Assembly: GCF_947072515.1 (NCBI RefSeq)
Contig: NZ_CAMTIG010000011.1
Coordinates: 18,821-82,820, forward strand
Length of the DNA: 64,000 bases
DNA from: an uncultured Clostridium sp.
GTDB lineage: Bacteria; Bacillota; Clostridia; Clostridiales; Clostridiaceae
Reading direction: 5' to 3'
The notes beneath the pieces were generated by a model. That model had not been told where the DNA came from. It saw nothing but the letters and a program-made list of their open reading frames with translations, and ran no database searches. The position numbers and the translations under genes were made by a program. How positions within the stretch are numbered: position 1 is the first letter of the stretch; each line of letters begins with the position of its first letter. Below are positions 41,121-50,597 of the stretch, piece by piece.

Positions 41121-42698
41121 ATGAGTAAATCATTGCGAGTAGTTTTTCCGTTTGATTTTGGGAATGATGATATACAAAATTTAAAAAAATCACTTAAAGA
41201 TTTATCAAAACATAAAATTGATTTTTATGATAAAAAATGGGTTTGTGATAAATTAGCAAATAATGAAGCAGTAGATAGTTGTGGACGATATACGCTATAT
41301 TTTACAAATACGCCTGAACAGTATAATGACTGGATAAGATATTATGCATTAGAAATGTATCGTACTGGTGCTAGAATAGCAACAATTAATAGAAATATTA
41401 CTGATATAAAGGAGTTTTTTCAGTTTCTAGAGAAATACTGTGATTCAATTTCTCTTGAAGATGTAGAGATAGCACAACTTACTAGATTTAGAGAGTATCT
41501 AAAAAAATCAGAGTTAAGTGAAGATACTAAACATGCTAAGTGGTCTTGTATAAGTAATTTTTATATTAAAATGAAAGGGGCTAATGGTTACTTTAATGTA
41601 AATATAGTTGATAAGAACCCGTTTAAAAAGATAAAGCATAATGATTCTAAATATATATCAGACTGTATCACTAAGCAATTAGATGACGTGTTTAAAGATG
41701 AATCAATACCAATATCAATGAGAGCAGCTTATTGGATTATGAGATTTATACCATCTAGAATACAGGAAGTATACAAAATATCCATTGATTCCATTAAATA
41801 CATTAAAAATGGATGGACGCTAACGTTGTATATGTATAAGCAGAATGGTGGTTACTATGAGCCTGAATTAAGAATGATAAAGTTTAAAAATGGCAGTATG
41901 GAAGGAGAGTTTTTACTTAATATACTAGAGCAACAAAGGGCTATAGCTGAGAGTTTGCAAGATAATCTTTCAGAAGAATTAAAAGGCTATTTTTTTACTT
42001 ATCATGCATTTAATTCTAGAAAACAAAATGACGGTAGAATTAAATATTTTAACACTAAGGATATACTTGTTGCATGTGAGGGGAGTATTACCTATTTTTT
42101 ATCTAACGTTTGTAAAAAGTATGATATAAGAGATAAAGAAGGAGAGCTTGCCCGCATTTCTTCGCATAGGTTAAGGCATAACGGAATTACAGATAGATTA
42201 AGTTCAGACGGTGGGTTTGATACTGGTGATGTTGCAAGTATAACAAATCATAAAAATGATTCGATGATTTTTAAAAACTATAATCATCCTACACAAGAGC
42301 AAATATTACAAAGCCAAGAGAATGTGTATAAAACATTGAATAGTAAAGAATATTCTAAACCTATTTATTTTCAAGGGAAAATAATGAATATAAATCCAAC
42401 TCTAGAAAAAAGATTATTAAGAGATTTAAAAAAACATAAGACGAAGCTAGGTATATGTAGTGATAGCGAGGATTGTAAACATCAATATCGTTGTCTTGAA
42501 GATTGTGATTTTTATATTCCAAATTGTGATGATTTGGAGTATTTTGAGAATGAGATTTATGAATGGAATAGAAAGGCTGAATTTTATAAAGCAAAAAATA
42601 TGACTATTAGACTAGAAAATGCTGAATATAATTTAGGTATTCATATTAAAGTTAGAGATAGAATACTGAACATGATAAAGGAGGAAGAGAATGGCTAG
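41121..42698 (+). CDS. Tyrosine recombinase 3 (TnpB/TnpA-like) with C-terminal Cys cluster
   Basis: FIPSRIQEVYKIS, SSHRLRHNGITDRL, ITNHKNDSMIFKNYNHP; CSDSEDCKHQYRCLEDCDFYIPNC. Confidence 0.87.
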   Translation: MSKSLRVVFPFDFGNDDIQNLKKSLKDLSKHKIDFYDKKWVCDKLANNEAVDSCGRYTLYFTNTPEQYNDWIRYYALEMYRTGARIATINRNITDIKEFFQFLEKYCDSISLEDVEIAQLTRFREYLKKSELSEDTKHAKWSCISNFYIKMKGANGYFNVNIVDKNPFKKIKHNDSKYISDCITKQLDDVFKDESIPISMRAAYWIMRFIPSRIQEVYKISIDSIKYIKNGWTLTLYMYKQNGGYYEPELRMIKFKNGSMEGEFLLNILEQQRAIAESLQDNLSEELKGYFFTYHAFNSRKQNDGRIKYFNTKDILVACEGSITYFLSNVCKKYDIRDKEGELARISSHRLRHNGITDRLSSDGGFDTGDVASITNHKNDSMIFKNYNHPTQEQILQSQENVYKTLNSKEYSKPIYFQGKIMNINPTLEKRLLRDLKKHKTKLGICSDSEDCKHQYRCLEDCDFYIPNCDDLEYFENEIYEWNRKAEFYKAKNMTIRLENAEYNLGIHIKVRDRILNMIKEEENG

Positions 42699-43161
42699 AA
42701 GTATACCAAATAAACTAAGAGAGAAGCAAGAAAAACAAAGGAAATATACTACTAACAAGATTGAGGAAGCTATTGAGATGTTGAAAGATTTAGGATATGA
42801 ATCAATATCTATATCAAGTTTGGTAAAAGAAACTGGATTTGGTAGGTCAACTTTTAGTAAGCCTCATGTGAAAGACATATTAAAAAAGCATAAGATAGGT
42901 AAATTTAAAGAAATTAAAACAATTGCTTTAGAACAAAATATTAAATACACAAGGGAATACATTACTTTATTAGAAAAACAATTAAATAATGCTAATATAA
43001 AAATAAATAAGCTTGAATCAGAGTTAGTATTTAAAAATGCTAAGTTGAAAGAAACTCAATTAAATTTTATCAAAGTAGATTTAATGAATAAAGACTTAGC
43101 AGATAAATTTCAACGTATGTATGACAGAGTTGTTGCGGTCGGGGTTAATATAATTTTATAG
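42691..43161 (+). CDS. TnpC / DUF6262-like HTH coiled-coil accessory protein
   Basis: Overlaps recombinase 3; HTH-like ISISSLVKETGFGRSTFSK plus coiled coil, as in Tn554 TnpC position. Confidence 0.75.
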   Translation: MARSIPNKLREKQEKQRKYTTNKIEEAIEMLKDLGYESISISSLVKETGFGRSTFSKPHVKDILKKHKIGKFKEIKTIALEQNIKYTREYITLLEKQLNNANIKINKLESELVFKNAKLKETQLNFIKVDLMNKDLADKFQRMYDRVVAVGVNIIL

Positions 43162-43328
43162 TTTTAATATAAAATTATATGGGTGTGGAAAAGAGATATA
43201 TATAGAAATGTTAAATTAAATTAGGAGTATCATATGAAAATTTAAATAAGCAATTAGATGTTTTTATAAGTTAATAATTAATTATAGAAAAGTAATCTTT
43301 AAGTATGAGTTAAAATACTTAAAGATTA

Positions 43329-43553
43329 TTATTTTTTGTCAAATAAAGATTGTATAGGAACCATTAAGGCTTCAGCAATAGCCTTAATTTCATAATCTAA
43401 GACTTCTCGTTTTTTACTCTCTATTTTTGATAGCATTGGCCTATCAATTTCGAGACCGTTAACTTGCAATTTTGCTGTAAGTTGTTCTTGAGTAAGGTTA
43501 GTAGATTTTCGTATTTTTTTGATGTTATCACCAATAATATTTCTATTGTTCAT
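43329..43553 (-). CDS. XRE-family HTH transcriptional regulator
   Basis: MNNRNIIGDNIKKIRKSTNLTQEQLTAKLQVNGLEIDRPMLSKIESKKREVLDYEIKAIAEAL; RBS aggagg on minus strand. ORF-track start 43946 overextends antisense to next gene. Confidence 0.9.
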   Translation of the reverse strand: MNNRNIIGDNIKKIRKSTNLTQEQLTAKLQVNGLEIDRPMLSKIESKKREVLDYEIKAIAEALMVPIQSLFDKK

Positions 43554-43644
43554 TAAAATTCCTCCTAGATGTATTAATTCTAATAAATTGAACAAACTAA
43601 AATGTGTGATAAGTACACAAAGAGAAGATTTAGGAGGTTTTATT

Positions 43645-45285
43645 ATGGAGATACGTTCACCATATGTTAAAGATATTGCTTTGTATAAAGAGATTGCTAA
43701 AAATATAGTTAATCCATTAGAAGTGCCAAGAGAAAGTATTAGCAACTCAATAGATGCTGAGGCAAAAACAATAACAATAGATATTTTCAGAAATGAGAAA
43801 GGTGTATTTTGCATTAGTTTTTCTGATGATGGATGCGGAATGGATATAAATGATATAGATAGCTTTTTTAATTTAGGCGATTCTAGAAAGGACATAAGAA
43901 ATATAGGAGAAAAGGGATTAGGAACAAAAATATTTTTTAAGAGCAAATTACTAACTGTAGTTAGTCAAAAGAGCAGTTCAAAAAGAATAATTGCTAAAAT
44001 GGAAAGTCCATGGGAAAAGTTAAGCTTTGGAGAGATACCAAGTTATAGCTTAGAAGAAGTAGAGGCAGTTGTTGGTAGTAATGGAACCACTGTTATTATT
44101 GAAGGATATTTAGTTAATAATCCAGAAAAATATTTTAATTTTTATACATTAAAAGACTATATTTTATGGTTTACCGCAGGAGGTAGTTTTAAGAGCATAT
44201 TTGCTACATTTCCTGAATTAAATATTTATGTTAAAAATATGCAAGTAGCACCTAGAATATATATCAATGATAAAATATTAGAGATTAAGAAAGAAATAGC
44301 AGGAGGACATCAATTTCATTTACCGCAAGAAAGTCCTAAAGAAGATTATTGTGAAAAAGTATATAAAAAGTCAGTTAATTATTGTAGACATTTTGGTCCA
44401 TATCACAAAAGCACAAATATAGATGGTGAATATGTATCATTCCAGATGTATGGAACAATTTCAGGAATTAACTGCAGAAAAGAAATTTGTAAATTAAGAC
44501 CTGGAGAAACCATAAAGAGGAGATTTGGAGTATATTTAGCTAAGGATTTTATAGCATTTACAAAGAAGTCGAGTTTAATAACAGATCCAAATTATCATCA
44601 TTTTCACATTTTAGTTAATTCACAAAATTTTGAACTCACAGCAGATAGAAATAATATAAGTAATGAAAATGATGCAAAAATAAAGTGGATATTATCTTCA
44701 GCAAAGAAAATTATAAATGAAGATATTATGCCAATTGCATATAAAACATATTTTAAAATGAGAAAAGAAGAAGAGTGTTTAGAACAAATATTAGAGAAAA
44801 ATTATAATTTAAACAAAAGAATTGAAAAACTACCTAAATTAAGGGAGTTGAACTTAAAAGATATATCAGTAAAAAAAGTTCCAGACAATGAGGGGCAAGT
44901 AGCTTTATTGTTAGCTGTTTTATTATGCACTAAATATAAAAAACATATAAAATATATAGATTCCATTGCACAGTATTCTCACCAATCGACAACAGATTTA
45001 ATTTGTTACAATAAAAATGAGGAGCCGTTGCTAGTAGAATTGGAGTTACTCTTAAGCAATATATTTAAACATGAGCATCCATATCAAACATTTGATTGTA
45101 TAGTATGTTGGAAGATAGATATAGAGGTAAATGAGAGGCGAAAGCTAGTTGATGGTGTGGAATTAAAGTTAATATTTGAAAAAAATCAATGGCTATTGAA
45201 ATATGGAACCGATAAAGTGATACCTGTGATTGAATTATCAGAGGTAGTTAGGAATATAGTTAATGTTCAGAAGCAAGGAATGTGA
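43645..45285 (+). CDS. GHKL (Hsp90/MutL-like) ATPase with C-terminal possible nuclease-like domain
   Basis: PLEVPRESISNSIDAEAKTITIDI...FSDDGCGMDINDIDSFFNLGDSRKD...GEKGLGTKIFFKS; C-term STTDLICYNKNEEPLLVELELLLSNIFKHEHPYQTFDCIVCW. RBS aggagg before ATG 43645. Confidence 0.85.
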   Translation: MEIRSPYVKDIALYKEIAKNIVNPLEVPRESISNSIDAEAKTITIDIFRNEKGVFCISFSDDGCGMDINDIDSFFNLGDSRKDIRNIGEKGLGTKIFFKSKLLTVVSQKSSSKRIIAKMESPWEKLSFGEIPSYSLEEVEAVVGSNGTTVIIEGYLVNNPEKYFNFYTLKDYILWFTAGGSFKSIFATFPELNIYVKNMQVAPRIYINDKILEIKKEIAGGHQFHLPQESPKEDYCEKVYKKSVNYCRHFGPYHKSTNIDGEYVSFQMYGTISGINCRKEICKLRPGETIKRRFGVYLAKDFIAFTKKSSLITDPNYHHFHILVNSQNFELTADRNNISNENDAKIKWILSSAKKIINEDIMPIAYKTYFKMRKEEECLEQILEKNYNLNKRIEKLPKLRELNLKDISVKKVPDNEGQVALLLAVLLCTKYKKHIKYIDSIAQYSHQSTTDLICYNKNEEPLLVELELLLSNIFKHEHPYQTFDCIVCWKIDIEVNERRKLVDGVELKLIFEKNQWLLKYGTDKVIPVIELSEVVRNIVNVQKQGM

Positions 45286-45418
45286 GATATTTAAGTAATA
45301 TGAGGTGTTTTATAATAAATTTAAGCAATTTAAATAGATTATTTAATAGAGATGTTTTAATATATTACAAGGAAAAAATATATTAAAACAACCTATGAGT
45401 TAATTAAGTAAATTGACT

Positions 45419-45470
45419 GAAAACTATCTTTGAATTAGTACATATACTACTTCAAAGATAGTTTTTTTAT
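45419..45470 (+). terminator. Intrinsic terminator separating GHKL gene from BREX operon
   Basis: AAAACTATCTTTGAA...TTCAAAGATAGTTTTTTT. Confidence 0.92.
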
Positions 45471-45547
45471 GAAAATAATTAAATATGTATATTTATATTG
45501 ATAAGTGTTATAATTATATAGAAAGTGGACCACGGAGGTGAAAAAAT

Positions 45548-46144
45548 ATGGAGTATAAATCAACTATAAAATCTAGACCATACTTATATAAAGAAACTAA
45601 AAAGTCTATAAGCCTTATAAATAAAGGGTTAGATGTTGATGATATAAAAAATAAATCTCTTGAAGATAATATTTTCCAACTAGAAAGTGAAGCCAGAAAG
45701 AAGGAAGTTGCATCAATAATTATTGCAAGGTTAAAAGATTTAGATAGATACATTATAGAGAAAATTGAAGATAGTAATATAGAAACATCAAAGGTTTTAG
45801 TTTTATATGCAATAGTTAAAACAGATAGATTGTTTTTTGAATTCATAAATGAAGTGTATAAGGAAAAAATACTATTAAAAGATTTATACATAAGAGATAA
45901 AGATTTTGGGGTATTTTTTCAAAATAAAAGAGAGCAAAGTGAAAAGGTTGCATCATGGTCAGAGTATACTTTCAAAAAATTAAAACAGGTTTATATAAGA
46001 ATATTATTTGAAAGCGGTCTTATATCAAATCAAAAAGGTGATAGAGAAATTAGAATTCCTATGATTGAAAGTGAAGTAAAGGATTACTTATATAGTATCG
46101 GAGATTGCATTTATATAAATGCAATACTTGGAATAATTAATTAG
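45548..46144 (+). CDS. brxA: BREX protein BrxA (DUF1819)
   Basis: ~200 aa, STIKSRPYLYKETKKSISLINKG...; first gene of canonical BREX type I order. Confidence 0.87.
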   Translation: MEYKSTIKSRPYLYKETKKSISLINKGLDVDDIKNKSLEDNIFQLESEARKKEVASIIIARLKDLDRYIIEKIEDSNIETSKVLVLYAIVKTDRLFFEFINEVYKEKILLKDLYIRDKDFGVFFQNKREQSEKVASWSEYTFKKLKQVYIRILFESGLISNQKGDREIRIPMIESEVKDYLYSIGDCIYINAILGIIN

Positions 46145-46166
46145 TAAATGGGAGGGGGTTAATGAA

Positions 46167-46751
46167 ATGAAAGATATATATATAAGATTGGATGAGATAT
46201 TACCTAAAGTAGTTGAACCAGACTTTAGAAAAAACAAAGGATTAGGTAATGAAATTGGATTTTATGTATTTGATTATAATCCGGAAGAAGAGTTAGTAGT
46301 TAGAGATAGAGTCAAATTTATAAAAGAAAAGGCTAAATCAGCATATGGATTAAACATTGTTGAGTTTGATTTATATCAAATTATAATAGAAACATTAATT
46401 GAATTTGGATATTTAGAGCGCTGTTTTAAAATGGAGCAGGCTAAAGGCAGTGAGCATGTACTTTTAAAGGCAATAAAAACATGTTTAAGAATTACTGAAG
46501 ATGATGATTTGTTTTTAGAGTACATTGAATCAAGGCTTGAAGGAGCAGATATAGTATTTTTAACTGGTGTTGGCAAAGCATGGCCGATAATAAGGTCACA
46601 TACTATATTAAATAATCTTCATAGAATTGTTGAGGAGCAACCATTAGTAATGTTTTTCCCAGGTACATATGATGGGGGAACGCTTATGTTATTTAATCAA
46701 TTAAAAGATGATAATTATTATAGAGCATTTCAATTAATAGACAAATATTAA
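46167..46751 (+). CDS. brxB: BREX protein BrxB (DUF1788)
   Basis: VVRDRVKFIKEKAK...VFLTGVGKAWPIIRSHTILNNLHRIVEEQPLVMFFPGTYDGGTLMLF. Confidence 0.92.
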   Translation: MKDIYIRLDEILPKVVEPDFRKNKGLGNEIGFYVFDYNPEEELVVRDRVKFIKEKAKSAYGLNIVEFDLYQIIIETLIEFGYLERCFKMEQAKGSEHVLLKAIKTCLRITEDDDLFLEYIESRLEGADIVFLTGVGKAWPIIRSHTILNNLHRIVEEQPLVMFFPGTYDGGTLMLFNQLKDDNYYRAFQLIDKY

Positions 46752-46770
46752 GTTGTGGGGGAATAAATTT

Positions 46771-49700
46771 ATGGACGTAAAATTAAAAGCTATGTTTTAT
46801 AAACCAATTGATAGAGATATTAAAGGGGTAATTAAAGTAGGTCAGGCTGATGATGAAAATATTAAGCAAGAATTAGAAGAATATGTTGTAACTGGAGAGT
46901 TAAATAAACATATAGATAGATTCTTTGAAGCCTATAAGACAGGGATTATAGGAAATACTGACAAGAATGGAGTTTGGATATCAGGATTTTTCGGTAGTGG
47001 TAAATCACATTTCTTAAAAATACTATCGTATCTTTTAGAGAATAAAAATATAGAGGGTAAGAAGTCTATTAATTATTTTGATGATAAGGGATTAGATAAT
47101 TTTATATTAGCCAATATGAAAGCAGCAGGAGACGTTTCAAGTGATGTAATCCTATTTAATATAGACTCAAAGTCAGATTCTAAAAGTAAATTAAATAAAG
47201 ACGCAATAGTTAATGTATTTAATAAAGTTTTCAATGAAATGCAAGGCTTTTGTGGAACTATGCCTTGGCTTGCAGATTTAGAAAGACAAATGGCTAAGGA
47301 TGGCGTTTATGAAAACTTTAAAGAAAAGTTTAAAGAAATAAGTGGTGCTGAATGGGAGAAGTGTAGATCTAATTTCTACTTTGAGGAAGATGCAATAGTA
47401 GAAGCATTAGCGGAAACAACTAAAATGAGTATTGATGCGGCTAGAAATTGGTATAACAAGGCTGAAAATAACTACTCATTAAGTATTGATGATTTCGCTA
47501 GCAAGGTAAAGGAATATTGTAATTCAAAAGGTAAGAATCATCATGTTGTATTCTTAGTTGATGAAATTGGACAATACATTGGAGATAACACTCAACTTAT
47601 GCTTAACCTTCAAACAGTTGTTGAAGATTTAGGTACTAAGTGTCAAGGAAAGTGTTGGGTTATTGTAACTTCACAAGAAGGATTAGATGAATTCACAAAA
47701 GTAAAAGGAAATGACTTCTCTAAGATTCAAGGTAGATTTAATACAAGATTATCTTTATCATCAGCCAATGTTGATGAAGTTATTAAGAAACGTATTCTTA
47801 GAAAGACAGACGGTGCTGAAAGTCATTTAAAAGTATTATATGAGCAAAAGGAATCAATAATAAAGAATCTTTTAACGTTCACTTCTGATACAGCAGAAAT
47901 GAAGTTATATAAGAATAGTGAGGATTTTGCAGAAGTATATCCTTTTATACCATATCAGTTTAACTTACTACAATCAGCCTTTAATGGAGTAAGAGAGCAT
48001 GGTGCATCAGGTAAAAGTTTATCTAAGGGAGAAAGATCTCTTTTAGGGGCTTATCAACAAGTTGCTATTGACTATATGGATAGGGATTCTAATATATTAG
48101 TTCCATTTTCAGCATTTTATAAAACTATAGAAACTTTCCTAGATTCATCAATAAGATCAGTTATTATGAACTCAGAAAAAAATGATAGATTAGATGAATT
48201 TGATGTTGAAGTATTAAAGTTATTATTCTTAGTTAAATATGTAAAAGAAGTTAAAGCAAATATAAACAACCTAGCAACATTATTAGTTGATAATATAGAT
48301 GCATCTCATAGAGATTTAACATTTAAAGTTCAAGAGTCATTAAAGAAGTTAATAAGGGAAACATTAGTACAAGAGAATGGGGAAGAGTATGTATTCCTTA
48401 CTAATGACGAACAAGATGTTAATAAAGAAATAAAAAATATGAATGTAGATAATGGGGAAGTTATACAAAAGGTTGGAGAAATTATCTTTGATGATATTTA
48501 TAAAGATAATAAATATAACTACTCTAAAAAATATATGTTTACATTCAATAAGATAGTTGATGATAGAACAAGAGGTCCACAAAATAATGAAATAGGAGTT
48601 AGAATAACAACTGCTAACTTTGATTTAATAGGTGGAGGTGGTACTTCGCAAAGTGAATTAAAACAACTATCTATTAGAGAAAATAATGTAATAGTTAATA
48701 TCTCAAAAGATGTTAATTATTTAGATGAAATTGAAAATGTGTTAAAGATAGATGCATATCTAAGATTAAAAGGTGGTTCAAAGTCAACTTCTACTATAGA
48801 GGATATCAAAACTAAGAAGAGTAGAGAAAGAGAAGATAGGCTAAAGAGAGCAAAACTTTTAATTGAAGAAGCAGTAAGAACAGCAGAAATTTATGTTAAT
48901 GGAAGTCTTTTAGATATAAAAGAAAAAGGTGCTATAGATAGAATCAATGAAGGATTAAAAGCATTAATAGATTCTAAGTACAACAAATTGAATTATATAA
49001 AGGAATTTAAAGAAACTACAAAGGATTTATTTGATATCATAGATGCTAAGTTAGTTAAAATGACTATGGTAGATGTAGAACCTAATAGACTTGCAATAGA
49101 TGAAATAAAAACACATATAGAAACAAGTACATCAAGAAACCTTCAAGTAACTGTTAAAAGTGTTATAAGTAAGTTCTCAAATGCTCCATATGGATGGAAA
49201 GAGATAGATATTCAAGGAGTAGTAGTAACATTGTTTAAAAAGCAGGATATAAAGGGTGTTTTAAACAATGAAGTATTATCACCTAATAATAGAGATGTGG
49301 TTAACTATGTTACTAAGAGAGATTATGTAGATAGAGTTATTTTAAAGACTAGAGAGAAAGTTCCAACTAAGTATATAGAAGCATTAAAGGACTTAAATAA
49401 AGATTTATTTGGTTATTCATCTATGCCAAGTGATGAAGATGGAATGATGAGTAACTTTATATCACAGTGTGAGTCAGAATTGCACAGGATAGAAATAATG
49501 CTTAATAACTTTACTGTAACAAGCAAATATCCAGGAGAAGTTATATTAAAAGATGGAATGAAGATCTTTAAAGAAGTTATAGAAATTAGGGATACATTAG
49601 AGTTTTTTAAGAGAGTTTATGATTTAGAAGGAGACTTCTTAGATTATGTAGATAAGATTGATAACATAAAGGGATTCTTCTTTAAGAAGGAAAATGGAAC

Positions 49701-50427
49701 TATTGATACTTCTTCTAAAGGAGAACAAAGATTAATATTCGATAGTGCAATAGAAAAGTTAAGAAATTATGATGAAAACAAAGAATATATAGTAAATGAT
49801 GAAATTAAGGAAATAGTTGAAGAGATAAAGACTATTTTAAGAATGAAAGAGCCATACTCTAAAATACCAACTATTCCATTATTAATAGAAAAGTATAATA
49901 ATAAAATTTTATCATTATTAGAAGAAGAAAGTATTCCTGTTCTTGGATTTATTCAAACATGTAAGAAAGAAGTTATAGAAACTTTAGAAAACTATGATTT
50001 TAAGAATAAGTTCTTTAACGGAATAAATGAAGAGTTTAACAACTTAAGAACTAGAACTGAAAAGGCAAGTAGTTTTGCTGTTCTTTCATCAATGTCAGAC
50101 CTTTCAGATAAGTTAAAATTAAAGTGGATTAAAGAAATATTAGCAGAAGATGAAAGACAAAGGTTATTAAAGGCAAAAGAAATTGAGTTAGCAAATAGTA
50201 TTAAAAATCCTTCTGGAGCAATAGAAGGAAATGATACAGGTTATGTTGCAGATCCAGTTAAACCTGAGCCAGAGGTAGTAATAAAAACTAAAACTTTAAG
50301 TATGAGAGAATTAGTTAGAGGACAGAAAGTTATTAAAAATACTACTGATATAGATGAAGTTGTTGAAGCATTAAGAAAGAAATTAGAAGAAGAGTTAGAG
50401 AAGGATACTATTATAAGTCTAATATAA
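46771..50427 (+). CDS. brxC: BREX ATPase BrxC
   Basis: GVWISGFFGSGKSHFLKILSYLL Walker A; 1.2 kaa; VVFLVDEIGQYIGDNTQLMLNLQTVVEDL. ATG 46771 preferred (RBS gtggggg). Confidence 0.94.
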   Translation: MDVKLKAMFYKPIDRDIKGVIKVGQADDENIKQELEEYVVTGELNKHIDRFFEAYKTGIIGNTDKNGVWISGFFGSGKSHFLKILSYLLENKNIEGKKSINYFDDKGLDNFILANMKAAGDVSSDVILFNIDSKSDSKSKLNKDAIVNVFNKVFNEMQGFCGTMPWLADLERQMAKDGVYENFKEKFKEISGAEWEKCRSNFYFEEDAIVEALAETTKMSIDAARNWYNKAENNYSLSIDDFASKVKEYCNSKGKNHHVVFLVDEIGQYIGDNTQLMLNLQTVVEDLGTKCQGKCWVIVTSQEGLDEFTKVKGNDFSKIQGRFNTRLSLSSANVDEVIKKRILRKTDGAESHLKVLYEQKESIIKNLLTFTSDTAEMKLYKNSEDFAEVYPFIPYQFNLLQSAFNGVREHGASGKSLSKGERSLLGAYQQVAIDYMDRDSNILVPFSAFYKTIETFLDSSIRSVIMNSEKNDRLDEFDVEVLKLLFLVKYVKEVKANINNLATLLVDNIDASHRDLTFKVQESLKKLIRETLVQENGEEYVFLTNDEQDVNKEIKNMNVDNGEVIQKVGEIIFDDIYKDNKYNYSKKYMFTFNKIVDDRTRGPQNNEIGVRITTANFDLIGGGGTSQSELKQLSIRENNVIVNISKDVNYLDEIENVLKIDAYLRLKGGSKSTSTIEDIKTKKSREREDRLKRAKLLIEEAVRTAEIYVNGSLLDIKEKGAIDRINEGLKALIDSKYNKLNYIKEFKETTKDLFDIIDAKLVKMTMVDVEPNRLAIDEIKTHIETSTSRNLQVTVKSVISKFSNAPYGWKEIDIQGVVVTLFKKQDIKGVLNNEVLSPNNRDVVNYVTKRDYVDRVILKTREKVPTKYIEALKDLNKDLFGYSSMPSDEDGMMSNFISQCESELHRIEIMLNNFTVTSKYPGEVILKDGMKIFKEVIEIRDTLEFFKRVYDLEGDFLDYVDKIDNIKGFFFKKENGTIDTSSKGEQRLIFDSAIEKLRNYDENKEYIVNDEIKEIVEEIKTILRMKEPYSKIPTIPLLIEKYNNKILSLLEEESIPVLGFIQTCKKEVIETLENYDFKNKFFNGINEEFNNLRTRTEKASSFAVLSSMSDLSDKLKLKWIKEILAEDERQRLLKAKEIELANSIKNPSGAIEGNDTGYVADPVKPEPEVVIKTKTLSMRELVRGQKVIKNTTDIDEVVEALRKKLEEELEKDTIISLI

Positions 50428-50481
50428 GTGAACATCTAAATCTTAAGTGAGAATCTAAATTTTAATTTAGTTATTCGAACA

Positions 50482-50571
50482 TACCTACTTGGTGGATTTA
50501 GTAATGTGAACTTACTCAGCGAACGTATGTGAGTCGAGTTACAAATATAAATAGGGAAGTAGGTACTTCCC
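50482..50571 (+). promoter_or_regulatory. Candidate attenuator-like structured leader between brxC and pglX
   Basis: TACCTACTT (50482-50490) complementary to AAGTAGGTA (50557-50565), which also forms the local hairpin GGGAAGTA-GG-TACTTCCC (50554-50571); intervening hairpin at 50505-50543. Confidence 0.5.
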
Positions 50572-50597
50572 TTATTTAATGTGAAAGGATTGTAAAG

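Noticed and set aside
43554-43946. Long N-terminal extension of the XRE ORF in the ORF track
   Set aside because: Antisense to the GHKL gene; an RBS and conserved HTH start at MNNRN (43553) fit better.
45471-45547. Specific sigma-A promoter for BREX (TTGATA...TATAAT)
   Set aside because: The two hexamers are only ~5 bp apart, so they cannot be a -35/-10 pair; a promoter probably exists here but I cannot place it reliably.
50482-50571. Reading the brxC-pglX leader as a T-box or other known riboswitch
   Set aside because: No T-box core or other recognisable aptamer consensus; kept only as an unnamed structured region.
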